DNA of 64,000 nt from Pseudidiomarina homiensis (GTDB lineage: Bacteria; Pseudomonadota; Gammaproteobacteria; Enterobacterales; Alteromonadaceae), in contig NZ_PIPX01000001.1 of the NCBI RefSeq assembly GCF_003987225.1, positions 1,178,001 through 1,242,000 of the forward strand, written 5' to 3'. The notes below the pieces were generated by a model. That model was given only the letters and a program-made list of their open reading frames with translations, searched no databases and was not told where the DNA came from. Shown here one piece after another: positions 8,590 to 18,378 of the stretch. A program made the translations under genes and the position numbers. Position 1 is the first letter of the stretch. Every line of letters starts with the position of its first letter.

Positions 8590-11348
8590 AGTCCGCTTAG
8601 AGCGGCGAGTGCTACACCAACTTGATACATGATCTGGGTTGCGGTGGTCCACAACTCGATGTTGTTCATGTATTGCGTATCCATCGGAACGACGATGGTG
8701 TCGCCTGGCTCGATTTGCGCAAAGTTACCTGAACTGAACCATGAGCGACGCTCAGGCACCACCACGCTGCCGTTCGCCTTAATCACGTAAATACGCTCAT
8801 CATCGGCTTTCTGACGTAAGCCGCCGGCACGCTGAATATATTGCTCCAACGAAATACCAGCTTGGTGCTGATACGAGCTCGCTAATTGCACCTCTCCAAT
8901 AATCGACACGGTATTTTGCATCGTCGGTACATACAAACGATCACCATCTTTTAGCTGAATCTGGTTTCCGTTGGAAGCAAGAAGTTTATCTAAATCAATG
9001 ATTAAGCGACCAACAGCTTCAACATTAGTTAAGTCGCTTAACAGCTGGTTCATCTCGCCATAGGAGACCGAATTGCCAGAATCGGTGATGGTGTTCGAGG
9101 CAATATCGCGACGCAGTTGTTGCGCCAGCTCGCCTAAACGACGACGTTCAGCTTCACGCAAATCTTCACGGGTAAAAACCGCACCACGCAAGAAGGCAAA
9201 ATCAGTGAAACCACCGGCTCGTGCAATAAGGCTACTCAATGTTTCGCCACGACGAATGGTATAGGTACCAGGGAAGCGAACTTCACCTTCAAGGGCAACT
9301 TCGAGCGTGTTTTGCCACTGTGGAATCGGTAGAATCTGCACGCGGTCGCGGCCTTGAAGCGCAATCTCTTCTGCACCATCAAGTACGTCTTTCACGTTAA
9401 ACGGCACATAATCAGAAGTCGCCTCACCGTCGCTATTAATACGCGTTCGAGTGATTTCCGCACGCGCAAGATACGCCGACTCACGAAGCCCACCAGCTGC
9501 GGTGATAAGCGATTGCGCATCAGCGTTTTCGGTTAGCGGATAAATCCCCGGAAAACGAACTTCACCATTGATGTAAACCAAAGGTAAGGTTCCAGTGGCG
9601 CTAAACTGGTTGCGTAGCTGGTAAAGCACCGGCTGCAACAAGCGATATCTGGAAAACTGCGAATAATAGTCCTCGTCATGCTCTTCTTCACCGCGCCCCT
9701 CTAGGGCGAACAACGATCCCAACTGACGATCCAACTGCGCCGAAGCCTGAGGCTCGGTGCTTTCTATTTCCTGAGAATAAATCCCTTCGCCTATCAAACG
9801 ATCGAGATATTGCTTGCGGTAGACTTCAACCACACGTTGACGCTCTTCGCGCGCTTTTTCGGATTCAGTTTTCAGCCAACTGGCTAGTTGGTTCTTCTCA
9901 GCTTCAACCGATTCATAACGGCTAAAAACCACTACTTGGTCACGCGGTTGCAGCGCAAGGTTTTCACTCTCAACCCCATTGATCGCCCGCGCCACATCGA
10001 ACTGATGAACCTTGATACGACGGCGATCTTCGCTCGAACGCACCAATAAACCAAAGGTTAAATCCGTAATCGGCAACAACGCAGACTGATAGCTAGGAAT
10101 CAGATCTTTGATGCGCATACCTTCGCGCCACTCATAAGTGCCTGGACGTACCGCTGCACCAATTAGCATGACGCTATCCACTGGTTCCTCAGCTACCGCG
10201 GCAATGGCCACGCTATCGCCACCACGCAAGTCATAAGTAATACCCTGCCGCGTTAAATCCACGGTTTCAATCCGACGCACACCATTACTAATACGCTCAA
10301 TCTGTACCGACTGTTTATACGCTGTCGGCAATAAACCACCAGCAAAACCCAAAACATCGCGTAACGTATCATTGTCTTTCAGTTCGTAAATCGCCGGTCG
10401 TAACACCTCGCCATCCACGCTAACCGTTTCACCGCGAGTAGGAATAAAGACCACATCGCCAGACTGTAAACGCACATCGTTTTGCGCATCCCCTTCGGTG
10501 AGCAACTTATAAAGGTCGAATGTCGCAACCGTATCGCCGCCACGCTTCACCTGAATCGCACGCAACGACGCAATTTCGCTAACCCCGCCCGACGCGAACA
10601 GTGCTTGACTGACCGTTGACAACGAACTAACCGTGTAGGCACCTGGTTTATACGCCTCGCCTACGACGAAAATCTGGATGCTACGCAGCTCGCTCATCGA
10701 CACCGCGGCTTCCATACCGATCATGCGCTCCTTCACGGTGGCACGGATGAGCTCTTTGGCTTCGTCGTAGCTCAAGCCAGCTAGGTTCAGCGGACCCAAG
10801 CTATCAAGCGTGATCATGCCTTCATTATCAATGGTCGCAGTGATGGTTGAATTGGACTTGCCGTAAAGCTGAATACGCAGCGCATCACCTGGGCCTAGAA
10901 TATAGTCGGCAGGTACAGGGGTATTCGTGAGCGCATTAAAGCTGGTCGGTTCGCCACTAAAAATCTCGTAGCCGTAGGGTTGCAAGGCGCTGTCATCTTC
11001 GGCTAAACGCTTCTCTAATTCACTTGGACTTAACTCATTAAGGGGACGTCGTTCTTCTTCGGTTTGCGTTGCACCGTTGCGTGGCTGCATTGTTGACGAC
11101 GAATCATTACTGCGAGGCTGTGATGCTTTCGCTTGTGCTTCAAGTTCACTTAGAGTCAGACCAAATTGGCGGGCGATGGCTTCTTGCTGAGCGCGCGGCA
11201 TCCGTTTGATCTTTTCAATCTGCTCCGCGGAAAGCTCCATATTTTGTGCCATAACAGCGACGCTAGGCACTGCAACTAAAACCATACTTAAAGCAAACAG
11301 TGACGCCTTAACGACACCTGCAAATTTGCGCTGCAACCGTGATTTCAC
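8586..11348 (-). CDS. Polysaccharide export protein with multiple SLBB domains
   Basis: The 920-residue protein has a signal peptide (cleaved near VMAQ, residue 35), a linker rich in charged residues, a poly-export domain from about residue 149 (YILGPGDALRIQLYG) and about six SLBB repeats, recognisable by blocks such as GEAYKPGAY, GEVLRPAIY, GEVRFPGIY and GEVRFPGTY. A charged, probably coiled segment interrupts them around 470-560. The C-terminus is a short hydrophobic helix, as in Wza, which threads the outer membrane. It is much longer than Wza (about 380). No Wzc kinase gene is seen nearby. Translation starts at GTG (11348) behind AAGGGGAAT, and the stop TAG lies inside a palindromic repeat. 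Confidence 0.9.
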   Translation of the reverse strand: MKSRLQRKFAGVVKASLFALSMVLVAVPSVAVMAQNMELSAEQIEKIKRMPRAQQEAIARQFGLTLSELEAQAKASQPRSNDSSSTMQPRNGATQTEEERRPLNELSPSELEKRLAEDDSALQPYGYEIFSGEPTSFNALTNTPVPADYILGPGDALRIQLYGKSNSTITATIDNEGMITLDSLGPLNLAGLSYDEAKELIRATVKERMIGMEAAVSMSELRSIQIFVVGEAYKPGAYTVSSLSTVSQALFASGGVSEIASLRAIQVKRGGDTVATFDLYKLLTEGDAQNDVRLQSGDVVFIPTRGETVSVDGEVLRPAIYELKDNDTLRDVLGFAGGLLPTAYKQSVQIERISNGVRRIETVDLTRQGITYDLRGGDSVAIAAVAEEPVDSVMLIGAAVRPGTYEWREGMRIKDLIPSYQSALLPITDLTFGLLVRSSEDRRRIKVHQFDVARAINGVESENLALQPRDQVVVFSRYESVEAEKNQLASWLKTESEKAREERQRVVEVYRKQYLDRLIGEGIYSQEIESTEPQASAQLDRQLGSLFALEGRGEEEHDEDYYSQFSRYRLLQPVLYQLRNQFSATGTLPLVYINGEVRFPGIYPLTENADAQSLITAAGGLRESAYLARAEITRTRINSDGEATSDYVPFNVKDVLDGAEEIALQGRDRVQILPIPQWQNTLEVALEGEVRFPGTYTIRRGETLSSLIARAGGFTDFAFLRGAVFTREDLREAERRRLGELAQQLRRDIASNTITDSGNSVSYGEMNQLLSDLTNVEAVGRLIIDLDKLLASNGNQIQLKDGDRLYVPTMQNTVSIIGEVQLASSYQHQAGISLEQYIQRAGGLRQKADDERIYVIKANGSVVVPERRSWFSSGNFAQIEPGDTIVVPMDTQYMNNIELWTTATQIMYQVGVALAALSGL

Positions 11349-11367
11349 GCTGGTATTCCCCTTTTAA

Positions 11368-12480
11368 TTATTTATTATCTGCTGCCGGTTCGATTTCGCG
11401 TTTTCTGCGCACCCATGAAACAATGCGCCAGATGTTCTTCAGCATCAACAAGTAGAGCACAAAAATGCCGACAAAAACGCCAAGAACAAGCGGCTCAGGC
11501 GCGGCTGACCATTCCAGTACAAGGCCAACGAACATTAGGCCTGTCGCTAGTGCGCTAATCACCCCTAATGCTTGCCGTGAACTAAAGCCCGCGCGCATAA
11601 AAATGTGGTGCAAATGTTCGCGATCAGGCTGGAAAGGCGACTGCCCTTTCAATACGCGGCGCGCCAAAATCGCCAGCATGTCCATCAACGGTACCGCAAT
11701 CAACCAAAGCACCGCAACCGGACGAATTGCTGTGGCTTCGCGACCTTGTTGGAGCCAAAGCTCTTGATAAGGCGCCGGATGCGTTAACATGATCAGCATC
11801 CAAACGATGGTAAAGCCGATCAACATCGAACCCGCATCGCCCATAAAAATCTTGCGAATATTTCGTGATTTTACGCCCACATTCCTGACCAAATACGGAA
11901 TCAACGCACCAAATAAAATGGTCGCCACCATCGCAGGCAAAGCTAACCCAGCTGATAAACTTAAAATAAAGATGCCAGCGAAGGCAACCATCGCCAATGC
12001 GCCTAACAGACCATCAATACCATCAATCATGTTGTAAGCGTTCATGGCCGCAACCATCGCTAACAAGGTAAATGGCATGGCAAACACACCAAGTTCAACA
12101 ACGCCAAACCCTAACAAGTTACCTAGTTGCGCAATCTGCACATCAGCGCCAAACACCACAACAGCTGCCGCTAAAAGCTGCGCAATAAAGCGTAAACCCG
12201 CATCAATATCGTAACGGTCATCGAGTGCGCCGATCAGCACCATGAAACTTGAAGCTACTAAAAACAAGCGGAATTCGGGGTTCACCGGCACTACAGCCAG
12301 GGAGAGTATAAGCATCGTCCCGTAAACGGCTAAACCGCCCACCAACGGAATTCGCCCTGTGTGCTGCTTTCGTTCACACGGCGTATCAAGCAGTTCAGTT
12401 CGCTGAGCGACCGGGATCAAAATTTTGCACAAGACACTCGACAGGAGCGTGGCAATCGTTAACACCAATAAGATGCTCAT
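11368..12480 (-). CDS. wecA: Undecaprenyl-phosphate GlcNAc-1-phosphate transferase, WecA type
   Basis: This integral membrane enzyme starts lipid-linked glycan synthesis by moving GlcNAc-1-phosphate to undecaprenyl phosphate. Seen in its 370 residues: about eleven hydrophobic segments, MIDGIDGLLG with the catalytic aspartates, GDAGSMLIG, and the C-terminal HLHHIFMR loop of the MraY/WecA superfamily. Ribosome site AAGGA lies 11 bases before ATG 12480. Its neighbours Ugd, WecB, WecC and WecG fit a GlcNAc-primed polymer. The sugar specificity is inferred from family and context. Confidence 0.88.
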   Translation of the reverse strand: MSILLVLTIATLLSSVLCKILIPVAQRTELLDTPCERKQHTGRIPLVGGLAVYGTMLILSLAVVPVNPEFRLFLVASSFMVLIGALDDRYDIDAGLRFIAQLLAAAVVVFGADVQIAQLGNLLGFGVVELGVFAMPFTLLAMVAAMNAYNMIDGIDGLLGALAMVAFAGIFILSLSAGLALPAMVATILFGALIPYLVRNVGVKSRNIRKIFMGDAGSMLIGFTIVWMLIMLTHPAPYQELWLQQGREATAIRPVAVLWLIAVPLMDMLAILARRVLKGQSPFQPDREHLHHIFMRAGFSSRQALGVISALATGLMFVGLVLEWSAAPEPLVLGVFVGIFVLYLLMLKNIWRIVSWVRRKREIEPAADNK

Positions 12481-12498
12481 TAACTTTGATTTCCTTTT

Positions 12499-13665
12499 CT
12501 AATCGCTGCCAAAAACATCGCGCGTGTAGACTTTTTCTTGCACGTCTACCATCTCCTTCGCATGACGATTAGTAATAATGACATCACTCATCGCTTTAAA
12601 TGCAGTCAGATCATTTTCAACATCCCAACCTTGGAATGTTGGCCCTTTGATGGTCGGCTCATAAATCACTATTTTTACACCTGCAGCGTCCAAACGTCGC
12701 ATCACACCTTGAATTGCAGATGAACGAAAATTATCCGACCCTGCCTTCATCACAAGTCTATACACACCCACCACATTGGGCTTCAGCTTCAAAACGTCGG
12801 AGGCAATAAAGTCCTTTCGCGTGCGGTTTGCTTCAACGATAGCTCCGATCATGACTTGTGGGACATTATCATAATTTGCCAGCAGTTGCTTCGTGTCTTT
12901 AGGTAGGCAATACCCCCCATAACCAAAGCTTGGATTATTATAGTGCGCTCCTATGCGAGGGTCGAGGCACACACCGTTAATTATTTGCTCCGAGTTTAGT
13001 CCATGGTGTGCAGCATAAGTATCAAGCTCATTGAAGAATGCCACACGCATGGCTAGATAAGTATTTGCAAACAGCTTAATCGCTTCCGCTTCGGTAGGAG
13101 CGGTAAATTGCACGGGCACATCTTCGCGCAAAGCCCCGTCCTTCAAGAGCTGTGCAAAGGCCTCTGCGGCGACTCCTTGCTCCCCAACGATGATGCGAGA
13201 AGGATACAAATTATCATAGAGCGCCTTGCCTTCGCGCAAAAACTCCGGCGCAAAAAATAAGTTATCGATCCCCTTATCGCGGCGCATACGCTCAATAAAA
13301 CCGACCGGTATCGTCGAACGAACCACCAGTGTGGCCTCGCTTTCGCAGGCAACAATACCGTCGAACACAGCTTCGACACTACTCGTGTCAAACCGATTGG
13401 TTTCAGTATCATAGTTGGTCGGCGTGGCAATCAGTACCCATTCAGCACCATTAACTGCTGACGCTAAATCCGTGGTCGCTGATAAATGAAGATTTTTGGT
13501 AGCGAAAAAGCTTTCGATTTCTTTATCGACGATTGGGCTTTGGCGACGGTTCACCGCTTCAACACGCTCACGGTCAATATCCACGAGCACCACATCGTGC
13601 TGTTGCGCCAATAAAACAGCATTCGACAGGCCCACATAGCCCGCTCCAACCACTACAATTTTCAT
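12499..13665 (-). CDS. ugd: UDP-glucose 6-dehydrogenase
   Basis: It oxidises UDP-glucose to UDP-glucuronate with two NAD+. The N-terminal Rossmann motif is [17 protein letters not shown]; the catalytic cysteine lies in [13 protein letters not shown], and the central [12 protein letters not shown] segment is typical of the short gammaproteobacterial form. The ATG at 13665 gives the usual [10 protein letters not shown] start; a GTG two codons earlier is possible, and neither has a clear ribosome site. It is the first gene of a minus-strand operon reading toward pgi and diverges from the Wzz-like gene across a 160-base gap. Confidence 0.93.
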   Translation of the reverse strand: MKIVVVGAGYVGLSNAVLLAQQHDVVLVDIDRERVEAVNRRQSPIVDKEIESFFATKNLHLSATTDLASAVNGAEWVLIATPTNYDTETNRFDTSSVEAVFDGIVACESEATLVVRSTIPVGFIERMRRDKGIDNLFFAPEFLREGKALYDNLYPSRIIVGEQGVAAEAFAQLLKDGALREDVPVQFTAPTEAEAIKLFANTYLAMRVAFFNELDTYAAHHGLNSEQIINGVCLDPRIGAHYNNPSFGYGGYCLPKDTKQLLANYDNVPQVMIGAIVEANRTRKDFIASDVLKLKPNVVGVYRLVMKAGSDNFRSSAIQGVMRRLDAAGVKIVIYEPTIKGPTFQGWDVENDLTAFKAMSDVIITNRHAKEMVDVQEKVYTRDVFGSD

Positions 13666-13826
13666 AATCACAAAAGAATGTTAAAAATTTTGCGTGTAGT
13701 TTACGATACTGAGTAATTTCAGCAACTGACATTTGGTAATTTTTACACTCAAAGGCTCTAAGTGAATAGCAAATTAGCAACGCATTCGCTAAAATCGACG
13801 GCCAAATCAATAAAGAAGGACCTAAA
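13666..13826. promoter_or_regulatory. Divergent intergenic region, probable promoters for both polysaccharide operons
   Basis: This AT-rich 160-base gap separates two divergent operons and must hold at least two promoters. On the plus strand AAGGA sits six bases before the Wzz-like ATG and a TAAAAT at about 13792 could be a -10 box. On the minus strand no convincing -35/-10 pair stands out. Box assignments are weak; the functional inference comes from gene orientation. Confidence 0.45.
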
Positions 13827-14729
13827 ATGAGTCAAAAGCCTCTCATTATTTTCTCTAGTGAGCAGTTTGTCCAAAGCGCCAAAGCACTGAGATTGTGGTG
13901 GCTCGTGGTACCTCTTTTTCTTGGACTAACGTTTTGGGGAATAAAGGCTGTTTTACCCACTGAATATGAAGCATCTGCAGTGTTAGCTCCTAGTGAAGAG
14001 CGCACTGGTGGACTTGCTGAGCTTGCCGGCGGCTTATCTGGATTAGCTGGACTGGCCGGCATTGATATCGGCGCATTGCGGTTAAATAATACGCAGCTCG
14101 CAATTCAGATTTTACAGTCTCGTACCTTTTCTTATTTGATCATCGAAAAATACGGTCTCATGCCTTACTTGTTAGCCGTCGAAGGATGGAATGATGAGAA
14201 GCAACAACCGATTTTCGACAACGACATTTATGACGCTTCTAACCAAAGCTGGAAGGGCAACAAGCCCCCAGAGTTATGGGAAGGTTACGCCCCTCTGCGC
14301 GAAATTGTTTCAATTGAAAACGATCGTACAACTCGCGTTGTTAAATTAGCTGTTACTCACGTAGACCCTGTATTCGCAAAGCGCCTAGTTGAAATACTAG
14401 TTGAAGAAATTAATGACTACATGCGCGCGAGCGACAAAAAGAAAATAACCAAGCAGATTGATTATCTAACATCTACAGTGAGCGAAATTCAGCAAGCAGA
14501 AGTTCAGCAATCGTTACTCTATCTTCTTCAAGAACAGTATAAAAGAGCGATGCTGATTGAGGCGAATAAGGATTATGTTTACGAAGTCATTGATCCTGCA
14601 GTTGTTCCGCAAAAACCTGTTGGTTTCTCAGGTTTAGTCTGGCTAATTGTTGGATTAATTGTTGGCGTTTTTCTAATGCTCACACTGAATATTTTACACG
14701 CGTATCGATACGCCAACACCGATGACTAA
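13827..14729 (+). CDS. Wzz-type polysaccharide chain-length determinant protein
   Basis: The 300-residue protein has the polysaccharide co-polymerase layout: a first membrane helix (LRLWWLVVPLFLGLTFWGI, about residues 23-45), a long periplasmic part beginning LPTEYEASAVLAPSE, and a second helix near the C-terminus (LVWLIVGLIVGVFLMLTL). A glycine/leucine-rich stretch at about 66-90 (ELAGGLSGLAGLAG) matches Wzz proteins. It sets polymer length by interaction with Wzy. It lacks the cytoplasmic kinase of Wzc. It overlaps the next gene by 8 bases. Confidence 0.83.
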   Translation: MSQKPLIIFSSEQFVQSAKALRLWWLVVPLFLGLTFWGIKAVLPTEYEASAVLAPSEERTGGLAELAGGLSGLAGLAGIDIGALRLNNTQLAIQILQSRTFSYLIIEKYGLMPYLLAVEGWNDEKQQPIFDNDIYDASNQSWKGNKPPELWEGYAPLREIVSIENDRTTRVVKLAVTHVDPVFAKRLVEILVEEINDYMRASDKKKITKQIDYLTSTVSEIQQAEVQQSLLYLLQEQYKRAMLIEANKDYVYEVIDPAVVPQKPVGFSGLVWLIVGLIVGVFLMLTLNILHAYRYANTDD

Positions 14730-15558
14730 TCTGACGTTAGTTGATTATTTCAAGTGGGTTTTCCGTCATTGGCTTTTAACACTCTCGTTAGTGGGCCTAG
14801 GAGCTCTCTCTGCATATACCTATGTGAATATGTTACCCAAAGTATATCGCTCTAGCGTCATTTTCACCTTAAACCCAGCGGCTTATCATCAAGGTATACT
14901 TAGAGAAGTTGATGATTCGGTAATAGGAGGGCACACCGCAAAAACTTCCGAAGCTCTTACAAGGCGTCCAGAAGTTCGTTTTGCGTTTTATGCTAGCAGC
15001 ATGGAGTTTGCCGAGCGGGTCGCAAAAACCTTATATGCAAAATCTCCAAAAGTGGACGAATTTTTTCAAAGCCAAGAAGAATTTACCTATTTTGTGAAAC
15101 AATATTTGGATTATTACCGTTTTCAACTAGACGAACTGCACATCATACACTGGCATAACTTGTATCGAGCTGGTTTAGTCGAAGAGCTGAAATTAATCGT
15201 TTCAGAGCTAAATACTGTAATGCTTGAACAGTTGATTGCAGAATTAACTTCTCAAAAAGAAAAGCTTGGAGAGTTATTTGAGTCAGCCACTGACCCCAGC
15301 TTTCAAGAAGTTATCAGTTTGCAACTAACCATTGTGAACACTCGACTTTCTTTACTTACAACGAGCGATTTTAAGCTCATCAATTACACATCTGAAGTTG
15401 AAGCACCTACTGGTTCTGTTTTCCCTAAACGAATATTCGTTATGGTCACATTCATGCTCTTTTGGATGATTGTTGGACTGACGGGGTTGAGCTCATACCT
15501 CTTGATCAAAAAGCGACGACAAGCACGAAAGGTCACCGATGAACGTTATACTTTCTAA
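14722..15558 (+). CDS. Second co-polymerase-like inner-membrane protein
   Basis: The 278-residue product begins with a membrane helix (HWLLTLSLVGLGALSAYTYV), followed by KVYRSSVIFTLNPA, which resembles the Wzz/Wzc first periplasmic strand, and ends with a second helix (VMVTFMLFWMIVGLTGLSSY) and a short basic tail. The periplasmic middle is helical and shows no family signature I can name. Position between a Wzz gene and the polymerase gene, with start and stop overlaps on both sides, suggests that it helps control chain length or polymerase assembly. The function is inferred from topology and context. Confidence 0.6.
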   Translation: MTNLTLVDYFKWVFRHWLLTLSLVGLGALSAYTYVNMLPKVYRSSVIFTLNPAAYHQGILREVDDSVIGGHTAKTSEALTRRPEVRFAFYASSMEFAERVAKTLYAKSPKVDEFFQSQEEFTYFVKQYLDYYRFQLDELHIIHWHNLYRAGLVEELKLIVSELNTVMLEQLIAELTSQKEKLGELFESATDPSFQEVISLQLTIVNTRLSLLTTSDFKLINYTSEVEAPTGSVFPKRIFVMVTFMLFWMIVGLTGLSSYLLIKKRRQARKVTDERYTF

Positions 15559-16852
15559 GTCACAGCTAGGTTGGCTACTGTCAGTCGCACTTGTTTTTCC
15601 AATCATCTGGTTGGACACGATGTATGGCGTACTATCTTATGTAGGTCTCGACTTCTTAAGAATCAGTTTGTTGTATCGCACGCTGTTATTACTCATAGGC
15701 TTTTATTTAGCCTATACATTGACTGGCCCCATACCTTGGGTGATAAAAAGCTTTATGCTTTTTTGGTCTTTGATGCTTCTGGTTTCTACGTATCCAGATG
15801 GTGAAATTCTTTTCACACGCGACGTAAACCATATGATGCGTCGAATATACCCCTTCTGCGTCCTTTTGATTTGTTTAAGCTTATTGCAAAAGTTTGGTGA
15901 TAAGACCGAGCTCTTTTTAAAGGGGATCGCACACTTTGGATTGATCTTTAGCATTGCAATGATTTTTTCGTTAGTAACAGGGATCGGCAATCAGAGTTAT
16001 GGCGATTACGCTTTTGGGGTTCAATCGTTTTATATCGGCGGTAACGATGTAGGCTTAGCGGCTTTGTTGAGCTTATGTGTTCTTTTCGCAAATCTATATA
16101 AAAAAATCAATTTTCGGAATCTTATTAGTGTCGGAGCATGCATACTTAGTGTAATGCTATTAGGAACAAAAGCGGGATGGGCTGCCGGAGCGCTTATTAC
16201 TGCGAGCTTTACTTTTGTGATTGCGTTGTTCTTAAGACCCAAATCAAAAAAACAAAAGTTCTTAAAAGTTGGCATCATCATCTCGGTAGTATCGAGTATT
16301 TCCGTCGCCTCAGTATACGTAACCAACAACTTTGATTCTTTTAAATTTCAGTTTGAAAGAGCCTCCGAGATACTAGAAGGAGAAAACCCTCGCGCTCGAT
16401 TAGTTGAGTCAGCTAATCGCCATTACGACACGTATCCTCAGCAAATATACTTAAAGGGAGATGGAGCTTCCTTTTTTGAAGGCGTTGGTCGAGAGTACTA
16501 CGTTATAGATAACAACAAAGGCTCGTTTGATGTTTACCGCGAAATCGAGCAAGAGTGGCAAGATGCAGTGGGGCATTACGGTGTTCCTTACGCAACATTC
16601 TTATTCTCAACTCACTGTTTCTTAATTTTACTAACGGTAATTTTATTTTTTAAATGGCCAACGGTCGACCACTTTGCATTCTGCTTAGCTTTATTTATTT
16701 ATCTAGGGCACGGTATTATGGCTGGCCATGCGTTTGTTAGCGGCCAGCCTAGCCACCTTGTAGCAGTTATTTATGCCATTACCCTTTATCGACTTTCCAT
16801 TCTGTCAAAAACCGACAAAAACCAGCTCAAACCACGAGTTAACGGTTCATGA
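15539..16852 (+). CDS. Wzy/O-antigen ligase-like polymerase
   Basis: This 437-residue protein has about 10-12 hydrophobic segments and one long periplasmic loop (roughly residues 275-345) containing RARLVESANRHYDTYP and GVGREYYV, the arrangement of Wzy polymerases and WaaL-like ligases. It is the third gene of a plus-strand operon behind two co-polymerase genes, which favours a polymerase over a ligase. It overlaps the upstream gene by 20 bases and its 3' end overlaps the convergent GT2 gene by 14. It is AT-richer than its neighbours, as polymerase genes often are. Confidence 0.72.
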   Translation: MNVILSKSQLGWLLSVALVFPIIWLDTMYGVLSYVGLDFLRISLLYRTLLLLIGFYLAYTLTGPIPWVIKSFMLFWSLMLLVSTYPDGEILFTRDVNHMMRRIYPFCVLLICLSLLQKFGDKTELFLKGIAHFGLIFSIAMIFSLVTGIGNQSYGDYAFGVQSFYIGGNDVGLAALLSLCVLFANLYKKINFRNLISVGACILSVMLLGTKAGWAAGALITASFTFVIALFLRPKSKKQKFLKVGIIISVVSSISVASVYVTNNFDSFKFQFERASEILEGENPRARLVESANRHYDTYPQQIYLKGDGASFFEGVGREYYVIDNNKGSFDVYREIEQEWQDAVGHYGVPYATFLFSTHCFLILLTVILFFKWPTVDHFAFCLALFIYLGHGIMAGHAFVSGQPSHLVAVIYAITLYRLSILSKTDKNQLKPRVNGS

Positions 16853-17648
16853 TTCGAAGTAAAGTACTTAATCCACGATAATAGACGTAACGAAGCGAGA
16901 GCTTTTTGCCCTGGCGACCCAAAATCCTACTTTTCATCGAATAGGTTTGTGAAGGTTTGAATGCATCTCTATGTTTCTCGATGAATTGATAAAAACCCTT
17001 GACTGATTTCGGGTTGCTTGAGATGCGAGTTTCACCATGTGAAACATGAACATTCATCAAAGGCTCGCTAATGCGCTTAGCTGTTCCAAATTTACACACT
17101 AAACGATAAAAACATTCGTAATCCTGAAGCGAAACGAAACTTTCATCAAAACCGCCAACCGCTAAAAATTTCTCTTTGGTGGTCAAAACCTGATTACCCG
17201 CATTATTTAGATAGAGCTCAGTATCAGGAGTCATTATCATATCGGTTGCCAAAATAGGCTTAGATTTTTTATTTGTCACCCACAACAGTCCTGTCGAGAC
17301 AAACGCATACTCTTCCGAATATGCCGCAACCATTTTTTCAATCCTCGTAGGTAAGAACTCATCGTCATCATCAAGCCCAGTGACAAAGGTTCCATTTGCA
17401 GCCTTGATCGCCTTATTGCGACTTGCGCAAGCTCCAACACTTTCGTCATTGTGAATGACGCGAATATTTGCGTGCGTTTCAGTTAGCTCATCTAGGAAGC
17501 TAGCGGTGTCGTCCGTCGATGCATCATTGACCACAATTAATTCCCAGTTGGGATAGGTCTGAGCTTGGACGGAAGCGATCGCTCTTTTTAAAAGATGTAA
17601 TCGGTTTTTGGTTGGCATATAAACCGTCACTAACGGCTGATCACTCAT
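16839..17648 (-). CDS. Glycosyltransferase family 2
   Basis: The 269-residue protein opens with PLVTVYMPTKNRLHLLKRAI and has WELIVVNDASTDDT (nucleotide-sugar binding) and VTGLDDDDEF (metal-binding DXD), the hallmarks of a GT-A family 2 enzyme. The C-terminal 60 residues are basic (GRQGKKLSLRYVYYRG) and may touch the membrane. It is the last gene of the wecC-GT4-wecB-wecG-GT2 run on the minus strand. Sugar specificity is not readable. Confidence 0.87.
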   Translation of the reverse strand: MSDQPLVTVYMPTKNRLHLLKRAIASVQAQTYPNWELIVVNDASTDDTASFLDELTETHANIRVIHNDESVGACASRNKAIKAANGTFVTGLDDDDEFLPTRIEKMVAAYSEEYAFVSTGLLWVTNKKSKPILATDMIMTPDTELYLNNAGNQVLTTKEKFLAVGGFDESFVSLQDYECFYRLVCKFGTAKRISEPLMNVHVSHGETRISSNPKSVKGFYQFIEKHRDAFKPSQTYSMKSRILGRQGKKLSLRYVYYRGLSTLLRIMNR

Positions 17649-17664
17649 CGTACATCCCTATTCT

Positions 17665-18378
17665 TTATAGTTTACCGCTTAAATCAGCGAACAAATATTT
17701 AATTAAACTTCGTTGTCTTAAAATTCGACTTGGTTGGCAACATAAACGGTAAAGCCATTCTAAATGCATGGCGCACGCCCATGTTGGCGCTCTTTTCACA
17801 GCCCCTACGTAGACGTCGAACGTTCCTCCAACCCCTTGATAAAACGCTTCAGGATAGGCTTGCTGAAGACGATAGATCAGTCTCTCTTGTTTCGGCGAGC
17901 CAAGAGCAATGCTTATAATTTTAGGTTTATGGTTAATAAGAGCATTAATAACTTCGCTTTCGTCGAAAGAGTAACCATCGCATGCATACACTACCGATAC
18001 GCCAAGCTCTTTCAGTCGCGATACTACCTTTTGGCTTACTTCAGGCTTAGCTCCAATCAACATCACTGGTATTTCTAGCTCAGCACTTTTTACCATCAAT
18101 GCTTGCCAAAGATCACAGCCAGGTATACGTACGTTTGAGAACCCTTTGCGACGTATCGTTCTCACCACTCCAATACCATCAGCATACCTTAATACCGATG
18201 TATCAATAGCCGACCTTAATTCTTCGTCGGTTTTGGCCAGCATCACCTTTTCCGGGTTAATTGCTATAGCCGAACCTTGTAAAATATCACCGCCATTGAT
18301 GACACAATCAACTGCCTCATCAATAGACTTGAAAGGCCGAACTGCAATTCCGCCTACCATTACCTCATTATTGCTCAT
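17665..18378 (-). CDS. wecG: WecG/TagA/CpsF family glycosyltransferase (GT26)
   Basis: Family GT26 includes WecG, which adds ManNAcA to GlcNAc-pyrophosphoryl-undecaprenol. Seen here: [15 protein letters not shown] and INPEKVMLA near the N-terminus, [12 protein letters not shown] with the acceptor aspartate region, and [16 protein letters not shown] with the conserved KQE block; the basic C-terminus ([13 protein letters not shown]) fits membrane attachment. Co-location with wecB, wecC and wecA supports a ManNAcA transferase, although ManNAc transferase (TagA-like) cannot be excluded. Length 237, normal. It overlaps the wecB end by four bases. Confidence 0.82.
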   Translation of the reverse strand: MSNNEVMVGGIAVRPFKSIDEAVDCVINGGDILQGSAIAINPEKVMLAKTDEELRSAIDTSVLRYADGIGVVRTIRRKGFSNVRIPGCDLWQALMVKSAELEIPVMLIGAKPEVSQKVVSRLKELGVSVVYACDGYSFDESEVINALINHKPKIISIALGSPKQERLIYRLQQAYPEAFYQGVGGTFDVYVGAVKRAPTWACAMHLEWLYRLCCQPSRILRQRSLIKYLFADLSGKL

